Of a stretch of DNA of 22,360 nt, positions 15,043 to 22,360 are shown piece by piece. The first letter of the stretch is position 1. The number at the start of each line of letters is the position of its first letter. The notes under the pieces are model-generated. The model made no database searches and was not told the DNA's origin. It saw nothing but the letters and a program-made list of their open reading frames with translations. This stretch comes from Mesostigma viride. Lineage: Eukaryota; Streptophyta; Mesostigmatophyceae; Mesostigmatales; Mesostigmataceae. The DNA lies in contig RPFO01001314.1 of NCBI GenBank assembly GCA_009746045.1, forward strand, positions 1 to 22,360, given 5' to 3'. The position numbers were made by a program, and so were the translations under genes.

Positions 15043-16723
15043 ATGTCGTTTGATTATGGTATTTGTCCTGCTTTGATTCGCAAGAAGCGCAAAACGGCAA
15101 GGACAGCGCCGTCAATCACGTTAACAACTACACACGGACTGTATCCTAGCGCGGTACCGATTACAATGACAGCAGCATTCAGCGAAACAGTCACCGGGTT
15201 CACCTTGGGTGATATCGTTGTCATAAATGGTACTGCATCTGGTTTAACGGGTAGCGGCGCCTCTTACACATTCTCTGTGACTCCAGCTGTAGCTTATTCA
15301 CTGACAACAGTCACTGTTGGAGGGAACGCAGCAAGCAGCGTGCTAGGAACCGGCAACACCGCAGCAACTCCGTTAGTCTTCACGTATTCGCCACCTCCAA
15401 CGGTAACCCTCGCGACGACCGCGGGCTTGACGCCATCCTCATCACCCGTGGACGTGACAGCCACGTTCAGCAGGTCGGTGACGGGGTTCGCGTTGGGCGA
15501 CATCACCGTGACCAACGGGACCGCCGCCAACCTGACCGGAAGTGGGGCGTCGTACGCCTTCCAAGTGACGCCAACCATCGCCAATTCTTCAACGAACGTC
15601 AGCGTGGGCGCGGGCACTGTTGTGGACGCATCGACAGGGAACGCCAACGCGGCATCTAACACACTGTCGTTCACGTACTCGGCAAATCCGTCGGTGACTC
15701 TTGCGTCCGGAACCCGACGGGTGCCGTTTACCCATCACGGCCACTTTTAGCACGTCGGTCGCCGGGTTCGCGTTGGGCGACATCGCCGTAACCAACGGAA
15801 CCGCGTCCAACTTGTTGGGAAGTGGCGCCACGTACACATTCGATGTGACCCCTACCATGTCGGACTTCGTGACGACGGTAAGCGTGGGCGCGGGCACCGT
15901 GACGAGCGCGACGTCAGGGCTTGGAAACACAGCATCGAACGCTGTCATTCACGTACAATTACAACCCGGCAACGGACCCCGCGCTGTTCGCGTGGTACGA
16001 TCCGTCCGACAGCGCCACGGTGTTCAGCAACACGTCGGGCACAACCCAGCAAAACACGGCGGCGGGAACGTGATGCGCGTGAACGACAAGGGCCGAACGG
16101 GTACCACGTGACGCAGGCAACTTCCGCCAAGTGCCCGACACTGGATACGGCGGAGCTGAACTCGAAACGGTCCCTCCGTTTATTAACTCGCGGTCTGGCT
16201 TGTTGGAGTCCGTGAACAATTTCTGGAATGCGGTCGGGGTAAGTGCGAGTGTTTTTTAGTCGCCAAACAGCTAACGACTGCAACGTATCCAGAAATAGGG
16301 GGTTACGGGTATTAGAGGTTATATGCTTGGATCGTCGAACGGCAATTGTTATCTCATGTCTTATCAGTCAGAGGTACAGACCGTTATCCTCTTTACTCCA
16401 AACAGTATGCGCGAAACCGTGAGCACCAGGGCTCAGTTCTTTGACAACAAGGCACACGTCCTGGCGCTTTCATGCAACAGCAGTACAAACGCCTTTTCAC
16501 CCGCTTCGACGGACGAGCTGGTTATGACAGAATGGGATCGGACCCTACAACTGGTTCGGGAAATCTCGCTATTGGAGGAGACGCGTCCAACGCGAGTCGT
16601 GCCTTTGACGGGTGGATTGGCGAGATCCTTATCTACAACACCGCCAAGACGTCAGCGGAACTTGAACGGATCCGCGGGTATCTCGTGGCCAAGTGGGGCA
16701 CTCCCGCCGCCATCCCAGCGTAG
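15043..16723 (+). pseudogene. Decayed fibre/adhesin: three Ig-like (Big_12-type) repeats plus LamG-like domain
   Basis: From ATG 15043 an open frame covers two tandem repeats of about 95 residues, each with VTGF(T/A)LGDI.V.NGTA..LTGSGASY.F.VTP, the signature of bacterial Ig-like domain 12. A third copy lies in a shifted frame (about 15730-15960). Then FAWYDPSDSATVF and a VTQAT stretch in further frames begin a LamG/concanavalin-like domain, which ends with FDGWIGEILIYNTAKTSAELERI and a final YLVAKWGT before TAG 16721. At least eight frame changes, mostly one-base losses in short runs, break 15700-16330. This layout is typical of phage and virus receptor-binding fibres. The decay is far heavier than in neighbouring genes. 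An intron explanation does not fit, since coding resumes directly at each break. Confidence 0.75.
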
Positions 16724-16754
16724 AAAAACTATTATCTCTAATTGTAATAAAGCA
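16724..16754 (+). promoter_or_regulatory. AT-rich gap with TGTAA and AATAAA
   Basis: TGTAA (16743-16747) and AATAAA (16746-16751) overlap here, just after the fibre stop and just before ATG 16755. The gap could serve as 3' end signal for the fibre and as promoter of the next gene. Confidence 0.35.
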
Positions 16755-17320
16755 ATGGAATACCCACCTATTATCAAATAGTGCTAGATTCCAATGCCTC
16801 TGAAAACGTGATTGACTCCACCACCGGGTTACGTCAATTTAGAATCAAACCAGACCCGAGGGCGCCCATCATTGACAGTACATGGCGTGGTGGTGTGCAT
16901 TATGCCTACGTTGACGCAGTACCTTTTGATGAGGACCATGCTATTGTCGGGCTTGTTTCCCCGAGTTTCTCCGGTGGTGAGCATAACCAACAGGATTGCA
17001 TTGTTTTATGCACAGAGACTGTCATGGGTGGATCAGACGGGGACATCTTTTCTTACGCCATGATCAACGAACACGCGTTTTTTAACCTAAAGAACCCACA
17101 CCTGTTCAGAAACGGAGGACATATTACGGTAGGAGCGTCGTACATTGACAGACTTGACGGAAACGAGACTCAATTCCCCCGTTGCAGACGGACGGTTTTT
17201 TGTGCATCCTACGTTTTGAAAAGATTCGCGGGTTCAATAAGTGCAATTGTCATGGCAAGTAATTTCTACGAATATATATGGGTGGTTGCTTCGGAAAATT
17301 CACTCTCGTGGACACTCTAG
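16755..17320 (+). pseudogene. Short virion-type protein with C-terminal SLSWTL tail, frame break near its start
   Basis: ATG 16755 gives only MEYPPIIK before a TAG at 16779-16781. The next frame is open immediately afterwards to TAG 17318-17320 (about 179 codons) and has no ATG of its own near the front, so one base seems lost near 16779. The product is beta-rich with GGVHYAYVDAVPF and a GGHITVGASYIDRL strand. It ends SENSLSWTL, like the end of the 1103-aa spike (NKTLTWTL). The shared tail suggests the two proteins end in a common module, for example an attachment or chaperone-released tip. I know no named family. Confidence 0.5.
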
Positions 17321-17603
17321 AATCTTCGTTCAGGCGCTTGACAAGTGACCCAGTTGATTACTCGCACGCTTACGAGTCTTTTTACCTAAATTCACGTCCC
17401 AGAACTCGCCACGTGGTAGAGGCCACCTTAGACTTGCATCGCTCCGAAATTTAGCCAAGTTCGACACTTGTACAAGTCCAGCCACCTTCGCGTCCTGTCC
17501 AGGCCGTGCCAGCAGACGTAACGGACCTTGGCACATTGTGCACAAATAGGCAAAATCACGTGCAAGTCACGCATCTCACGTTGCAAGCTCTCTGCCGGTA
17601 GCC

Positions 17604-18176
17604 ATGGCTTCCCGAAACGCAGGGCCTTGCGAGAAGGCGTTGGCAATGCTTGGAAAAATCCTCGATGGTCTCGAGGACGGCCAGACAAAGATATCTGACC
17701 AGCTCGCACACCTGACGCACAAGGTCTCCCTTCTTTCCGGAAACGAAGGTGCTGTTGGAGGCACCGGACCTACCTGCGAGGTCTTCAAGATTCACGACGC
17801 CGGATATGACGATGTCGACCGCAAGACGCCAAAAATTTGCGTCGAGTGGGTCTACGAGAAGAATGCGGCAAAGCCGAGGAAGGTCGAGGACCGCTGCGAG
17901 TGGATTCGCCTCGACCAAGCCGACGGGTGCGTTAAGATGGTTGACGATTTCCTCAATGGCTTCTCCAAGTCCAAGCGCCAGCCAGGCATTTCCCCCATTG
18001 CGCTCTACAGGGCATGGGAGGAGGTAAAGAAGGGTTTCGAGGACGCAAAGACCGCCACTTCCAATGGCAGGAAGAGGAGCCGCGAGGGAGCGTCAAGCTC
18101 CCACGGCCATGGCGACAAGAAGAACTCCGCCTCGTACGTGAAGAGCCTGACTGGACACTCCAAGGACAAGGAGTAG
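17604..18176 (+). CDS. 190-aa unknown protein with N-terminal coiled coil and basic tail
   Basis: ATG 17604 stands in a favourable eukaryotic context (GCCATGG). Residues 1-45 can form a coiled coil (EKALAMLGKILDGLEDGQ onward). The middle (55-140) is a globular-looking segment with several Cys and Trp (VEWVYEKN, CEWIRLD). The tail is basic and Ser/Gly/His-rich, with GRKRSREG at about 155-162 as a candidate nuclear localisation signal. The frame is intact. It is separated by 283 bases from the capsid block, unlike the tightly packed neighbours, so it may be separately regulated or acquired from the host. TGTAA at 18240-18244 is a possible polyadenylation signal. No family is recognised. Confidence 0.55.
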   Translation: MASRNAGPCEKALAMLGKILDGLEDGQTKISDQLAHLTHKVSLLSGNEGAVGGTGPTCEVFKIHDAGYDDVDRKTPKICVEWVYEKNAAKPRKVEDRCEWIRLDQADGCVKMVDDFLNGFSKSKRQPGISPIALYRAWEEVKKGFEDAKTATSNGRKRSREGASSSHGHGDKKNSASYVKSLTGHSKDKE

Positions 18177-18445
18177 ATTGTCGTCTTGTTGACGACGGCA
18201 ACGAGCTTGCCATTTCGCTCTTGTCGAGCTGATAACGAATGTAAACGTGTTATATTTTTAATGAATTCGTTTATGCAGTATAAAACGCGTCAATATATGC
18301 TGAAAACAATTTTCATTTCGTCTCGAATTGCAGTTCTAACTGCAGGTTAAAAATCCAGAGTAAACCTCTTATGCATCGACACAGGTCGTGTGGGATTCTT
18401 GCATAGGTCGTCTGAGTTTCCAGATTAATAAACCCTAACACTCTG
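18177..18445. other. Gene-free AT-rich stretch before the right TIR
   Basis: Contains AT-rich DNA with TATAAAA (about 18280) and the 16-base palindrome TGCAGTTCTAACTGCA (about 18329-18344). No ORF is credible. It holds the 3' region of the 190-aa gene and perhaps regulatory sites. Confidence 0.4.
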
Positions 18446-18494
18446 CACACCCCGCCGCGCGGCCCTCGCCGGCTCCCTCACCCTGCGAGGACAT

Positions 18495-18861
18495 GGCGAA
18501 AAATTGGGCGGTCTTTTCTTAAGAGTAAGTACGTGCAATTTTTCGCCACATCCAACAACCCACGCCACCTCAGCGCCGGCCAGTGGGGGGGTGGCGAAAA
18601 ATTGGGCGTTCTTTTCTTAAGAGTAACTACGGCAATTTTTCGCCATCACTCTCACACCTTGACAAACACCTCCTATGACCCGCGCCAAGGGGTGGCAGGG
18701 TGGCGAAAAATTGCGTTCTTTCTCTTAAGAGTAACTAAGGCAATTTTTCGCCATCACTCTCACACCTTGACAAACACCTCCATGACCCGCGCCAAGGGGT
18801 GGCGGGTGGCGAAAAATTGTCCGTTCTTTCTCTTAAGAGTAACTAAGGACAATTTTTCGCC
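18495..18861. repeat. Four palindromic iterons in the right TIR
   Basis: Mirror array of 784-1159, with copies at 18495-18547, 18593-18644, 18702-18752 and 18808-18861. The GGCGAAAAATTG arm core and the CTTAAG centre are kept in all four even where the rest of arm or spacer has changed. Conservation of the arm core amid spacer change suggests the arms were the functional part. Confidence 0.85.
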
Positions 18862-18976
18862 ATCCTTGTCACACCCCAAACACACCATCACAACTGCCGG
18901 GGTGGTGACAGATGCCAGCCTAAATGTCACAACCTGGTGAGCAGTGGTGGCAGGGGGCACTTCTGTTTTTGCAAGT

Positions 18977-19007
18977 GGTTTAGGGTTTTAGGGTTTAGGG
19001 CTTAGGG
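18977..19007 (-). repeat. Telomere-like TTTAGGG tract in the right TIR
   Basis: Mirror of 638-668, reading as TTTAGGG-type units on the plus strand. In both TIRs the CCCTAAA strand therefore reads inward, and the TTTAGGG strand reads outward toward the element end, which is the orientation of a chromosome end. Confidence 0.8.
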
Positions 19008-19189
19008 TGAGACCCATCCTAGGCCGCGGTCACTATAGGGTCACTATAGGGGTGGCAGATGCCAGCATAAGGGTGGTGCACTTCTCCTAGTCGCGATGAC
19101 GGAATGATGACGGAATGATGATGGAAGCTACTTAATTAATTAATTAATTAATATAGCTAGGCTGGCAGATGTCTGTTGGCGAAGTACTG

Positions 19190-19262
19190 GTTGATTAATT
19201 TAATTAATTACACGTACACACGTGTGCTCCCGTTGGGGAGTCATGGAGCACCGGAGTGCTTT
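19190..19262. repeat. Partial copy of the host fold-back repeat terminus
   Basis: TTAATTTAATTAATTA is followed by GTGCTCCCGTTGGGGAGTCA and TGGAGCAC, the same end sequence found twice in 115-512. GTGCTCC and GGAGCAC also pair as a small hairpin. Its presence on both sides of the virus indicates that this repeat family is common in the host locus. Confidence 0.55.
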
Positions 19263-19684
19263 ATAAAATCCCTGCATATGTGCACAACAGGAAGAAAGGG
19301 CATGCAGAGACCCCCTGTCTCCTTCATGCCAGAGGCATGCCACAGCAGCAATCGGATCGACACGATATAGACGATCCCGCAAATTCTGTGGGTGCAATAT
19401 AAGACCCGCTTGCAATTCAAGCATATCATAATTAACAAGGAGAGTGGGCAAGCAAACGAAGCCGCATAGCAAGAACGTAGCACGGCTGGCTGTACAACAA
19501 GGGCTAAGCTAAGGCTATGAGCTGGTTGTGTACCGTGCATTAGCGCGGTGCACGTGACTAGGTATGGCACATGCAGCTAGGCAAACATTCTAGGCCGCAG
19601 TGACTATCAAGGTCGATTACAAGCTATGGCTATTCAAGCCCGCAGCTAGGGGGCGTCCACATCTCAGTGGAAGATCATAAGATA

Positions 19685-19864
19685 TCATCTGAGGTCCCCG
19701 CCGGCCCTCCAGTACGTACACCTTGGGCTTCTGGGGATCCTGTTTGTGGCGCGGAGGTATTCCGGCCACAGGTCGCGTCGCTGCTGCTTCTGAGCGGGGG
19801 TCAGGTCGTCATCCAGCGTCCAGGTGAGGTCGTGCAACCTAGCTCTTGCGACGAGAAAGTGAAC
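19685..19864 (-). pseudogene. Relic of a retroelement-like ORF
   Basis: On the minus strand 59 codons are open up to a TGA at 19685. They include LHDLTWTLDDDLTPAQKQQ and RRDLWPEYLRATNR, followed by a WRAG motif. The pattern (L-T-P-x-Q-x-x-R-x-x-L-W-P-x-Y, then W-R-G/A) recalls a segment found in ORFs of algal LINE-type elements. I place it there from memory of the pattern only. It has no start codon or continuing frame, so it is a fragment. Confidence 0.3.
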
Positions 19865-20807
19865 CGCTGCTTGTCCGGCTCAGGGGAGGGGAAGGTGAGG
19901 GAGCAGGACTGGTGGAGGAGCCGCCTATTCGCCGTGAGTGGCGGGAAGGCGTAACACCCCTCCTTGAAGCGGGCATGGAAGCTGTTGCAATTACCACTAA
20001 TGCATCCACATTAGACAGCATGAACGACGAGTTTCCAAAACTAACACGAAACGCATGCGCACCCCTTGATTATGACGTCCGCGCTGGCCGCCATCTACCA
20101 CCGGATACAACGGCTTAGTGGCAGAGGCGGCCCACAGCTGCTCTATCAATCCTTTCCGTCATCGTTACCATGTTGTTTATCTATTGTGCAAAAGGATGGA
20201 CGGTCTAAAACGCGTCCACATTCCCAGCAAATGGTGCCCGCGGACTTTCGCAAAACATTGGAAGGCCCAGGCAGACGGAAGCTACCAAGAAACCAAAAAA
20301 GAAACCGGCGATACCAAAGGGACCGACGGTATCGCGTCTCGTCTGATGGTGACGACCAAGACACAGGTAATAACCACTGCGTATTTTCCCAATCCTATGA
20401 AATCTTGATCATTCTTCACGTACCAAAAAAATGCATCGTCGGTTCAGGGGTATCATCTGACCCATTTCAGCAGCGGAACCCGAAATTTCCACCATAATGG
20501 CGCGTTGACAGCCATATTCATCGCTATTGCGCGCGGCTCAAACCGGTAACAAATGTTTAGCAAATGTCACTTGACCACCAATAAAATTGCACGAGGTATT
20601 TTACTGGGGGCTATGGTTGCAATTACCTGGCCAACCTTGTCATTTTTCATTCGTGTCGGTCTGGCCCCCGTCCATCGGCAACATTTTACGTTACGTTCAC
20701 TTACGTCGGAGGTCACGGATTTACGCCGTTTACAGTTACGTTACGTCGGGGTACCATCCATTTGGATGGCATCGGCACGACCATGGTTAATTAATTAAAT
20801 AATTGCC

Positions 20808-20829
20808 CATGCATGCAGTTGCATGCATG
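20808..20829. repeat. Near-continuous CATGCATG palindrome
   Basis: Two 10-base arms of CATGCATGCA and TGCATGCATG are separated by GT. CATGCA is also the core of plant RY elements. It could equally be a simple repeat or a transposon end. Confidence 0.5.
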
Positions 20830-22360
20830 CAGGAAATATATGCCATGCCTTGTAGCCTAACTATTAACAGTAGTAGCCTATATCACTAAGTTCTAAAGGG
20901 AATGGATGGTCGCGACCCACGGCAATGGCTGACGGCGGATTGCGGCACGGCGACGGCGGCGCTCAGGAACTTTTGTGTCTGATCCTCCAAAATCAGTTCA
21001 GATCACTAATCACTTGCTTTGGATGCGTCTTCGCACCCGCCGGTATAATCGGTTACGGCTGAAACGAGTACGAAAAAGTTACGCATGTGAACAAGGATTC
21101 AGGCCTTAGGACGACCCGAAAGCTAAAAACGCGGTCTGGAAAAGGAGCTTTTCCGGCTCCAGCCGGCCAACCCCACTCCCAGTGTTCTCGCCCAGCGCCT
21201 ATAATAACTGGATTACCCGCAAACCCATGCATCGCCCAAGCAACCCGCCCGAGCCAATTGAGAAGTCAGTTCTACCCCTTGCCACCGAACCACAAATGGC
21301 GACATGCAGTTACAGCCTAGGTAGACTACACACGCAGTTTTATTTCCAGCGCAGCTCGCGGCTGGAACTGACCATTATAGGGATTCCGAAAGAATGCGCC
21401 CGAGATCTTAGTCCAGCTCCTTCAGAACGTACATGGAACGCAAGCTCCGGCGTGGGTGGGCCCATTGGGCCCATCCCCGCCACAACCTGGACCATGCAGT
21501 GCATTGGAGGAGTACAGGCTCCTCGCCTGGCCAAGAGCCTCAACATCGCTCGCCTAAGTCCTCTTCAGCTAGCTTCTTTCCAGCTTACTTGCATAAGCTC
21601 CGGCACCCCTTGGCAGACCCGGCCTTTGCAGCCGGCAGCACATCGGCTCCCTCTTCTTTGGCAAGGATGACAATCCTGAAGCATGGTGCTGGCAGGAGCA
21701 CGTGACCTGGCCGTTGGCCGAGAGCTGACCTTCGCTGAACACGCGACGTCAACACGGTGTCTCCTTTGCATGCAATGTGGAAAACAAGGTCGCCCAGGAA
21801 GCTCACAACCTCAGCTCACGGCGCTGCAACCGCAGCGCAGCTAGCTAGGCATCTTTGAGGTGCATGCTGCCGCAGTTGTCTTCCGCCCAAAAGGGCAAGT
21901 GCGGGCCTGCGATCCCGTCAAGAGTCGAAGCCATGCATCACCACCCAAACCAACGCCCTGGTCCGCAAGGTCCCGCGATTGCAGCATGCAGCCGGCAGAC
22001 GGCCACCATCGCAGCGCCGGGCTGCGTCCGGCCGGGCCGGAAGACGGTAGCTTGCTCGCCGCACTCCTTTACGCGGGACCTGCTGCGGTCAAGCAACCAT
22101 GCACCTCGACCACTTGCACGGGCCTTCGCCAGCGAAACTCCAGAAGCTTGGAAGACCTCCGCCAGGCCAAAACAACAGGAGGCCACCGACCGCGCTCGCC
22201 ACGGAGCCGATGGCTGCTGCGTCGTTTCGGCCCAGCCTGTGGCAGACGGCAACCCACCGCCTTGCCGACGAGCTCCAATTAAAGACCAGCTTCTTTACCC
22301 TCACTGTGCGGCCTGCAGGTATATAGGTGACCTGTTACAGAACTGTGCGGGTTGCCACCG

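Larger units (their letters stand above)
498..19147. mobile_element. Integrated Polinton-like virus (PLV), 18.65 kb with terminal inverted repeats
   Basis: Two near-identical inverted copies of about 700 bp bound a block that encodes a double-jelly-roll capsid protein, a penton-like minor capsid protein, a packaging ATPase, a primase-helicase and a tyrosine recombinase. That gene set plus TIRs is characteristic of Polinton-like viruses. The minus-strand left half holds replication and packaging enzymes, and the plus-strand right half holds virion proteins. They diverge at 8185-8208. Family-B polymerase, rve integrase and adenain-type protease, expected in true Polintons, are not seen. Several genes carry frame breaks, so this copy is probably a non-functional endogenous one. 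No clear target-site duplication can be read because both ends lie in TTAA-repeat DNA. Confidence 0.88.
18446..19147. repeat. Right terminal inverted repeat of the PLV
   Basis: This is the reverse-complement partner of 498-1208. Iterons lie at 18495-18547, 18593-18644, 18702-18752 and 18808-18861, mirroring the left order. The inner three differ from their left partners by small indels and substitutions, whereas the outermost (18808-18861) is the exact mirror of 784-837. The telomere-like tract is at 18977-19007. The arms have started to diverge, as expected of an integrated copy no longer homogenised by replication. Confidence 0.93.
19148..22360. other. Right host flank without a convincing intact gene
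   Basis: No ORF shows recognisable motifs except the short relic at 19685-19864. Low-level features are TTAATTAA tracts (19190-19210, 20787-20799), tandem TTACGTTACG words (about 20686-20746), a 22-base palindrome of CATGCA units (20808-20829) and a TATATAG word near the end (22320-22326) that might start a promoter. Mixed GC content and short inverted motifs suggest old transposon-derived or intergenic host DNA. Confidence 0.5.

Noticed and set aside
16236-16285. Intron (GTAAGT with TTTTTTAG or a later CAG)
   Set aside because: Coding sense continues straight through the supposed intron in neighbouring frames, so small deletions explain the break better, and the shortest interval would be only about 20 bases.
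498-19147. Classical Polinton/Maverick
   Set aside because: No PolB, rve integrase or adenain-type protease could be read in any frame.
19667-22326. Various short ORFs in the right flank (for example 20066-20497, 21182-21670, 21860-22282)
   Set aside because: No motifs, no consistent codon pattern and both strands equally open in GC-rich parts. Only the 19685-19864 relic has a protein-like pattern.
1-22360. tRNA or rRNA genes
   Set aside because: No cloverleaf-like sequence with conserved A and B box spacing and no rRNA blocks were noticed by eye; a covariance search was not possible.

Overview
The window shows eukaryotic DNA carrying one integrated virus of the Polinton-like virus (PLV) type. 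The element runs from about 498 to 19147 (18.65 kb) and is bounded by terminal inverted repeats (TIRs) of about 700 bp. The host is not identifiable from sequence alone. CCCTAAA-type telomeric words inside the TIRs, TGTAA words after several stop codons and a retroelement-like relic in the right flank are compatible with the green lineage (alga or early land plant), but this is only a hint.

Layout. Positions 1-497 are host DNA with a fold-back repeat and an (ATCC)n microsatellite. The left TIR (498-1208) and right TIR (18446-19147) each hold four ~54-bp palindromic iterons and a telomere-like tract. The left half of the element is coded on the minus strand: a primase-helicase fusion (AEP plus herpesvirus-origin-binding-type SF2 helicase) with a shifted C-terminal extension, a tyrosine recombinase, an AT-hook protein, an FtsK/HerA-type packaging ATPase and a coiled-coil/AT-hook protein. 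The right half is coded on the plus strand: a 1103-residue putative spike or fibre, a C2H2 zinc-finger basic protein, a 48-aa ORF, the penton-like minor capsid protein, a 118-aa Gly/Ala-rich protein, the double-jelly-roll major capsid protein, a 56-aa ORF, a decayed adhesin-like fibre (Ig-like repeats plus a LamG-like end), a short protein sharing a C-terminal tail motif with the 1103-aa protein, and a 190-aa unknown. From 19148 to the end is host DNA without a convincing intact gene.

How the parts fit. MCP, minor capsid protein and packaging ATPase form the virion-building module. The primase-helicase would copy the genome. The tyrosine recombinase is the obvious candidate for integration. 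No family-B DNA polymerase, retroviral-type integrase or adenovirus-type protease is visible, so this is not a classical Polinton/Maverick. Many genes are broken: the primase-helicase/extension junction, recombinase, ATPase, MCP and the 188-aa gene each show a single frame change that looks like loss of one base, often in a short homopolymer, and the fibre has several. The 1103-aa and 928-aa frames are open throughout. This suggests an endogenous copy in early decay, with assembly error as the main alternative.

The most interesting signal is the pairing of an origin-binding-type helicase with palindromic iterons in both TIRs, next to host-type telomeric repeats.
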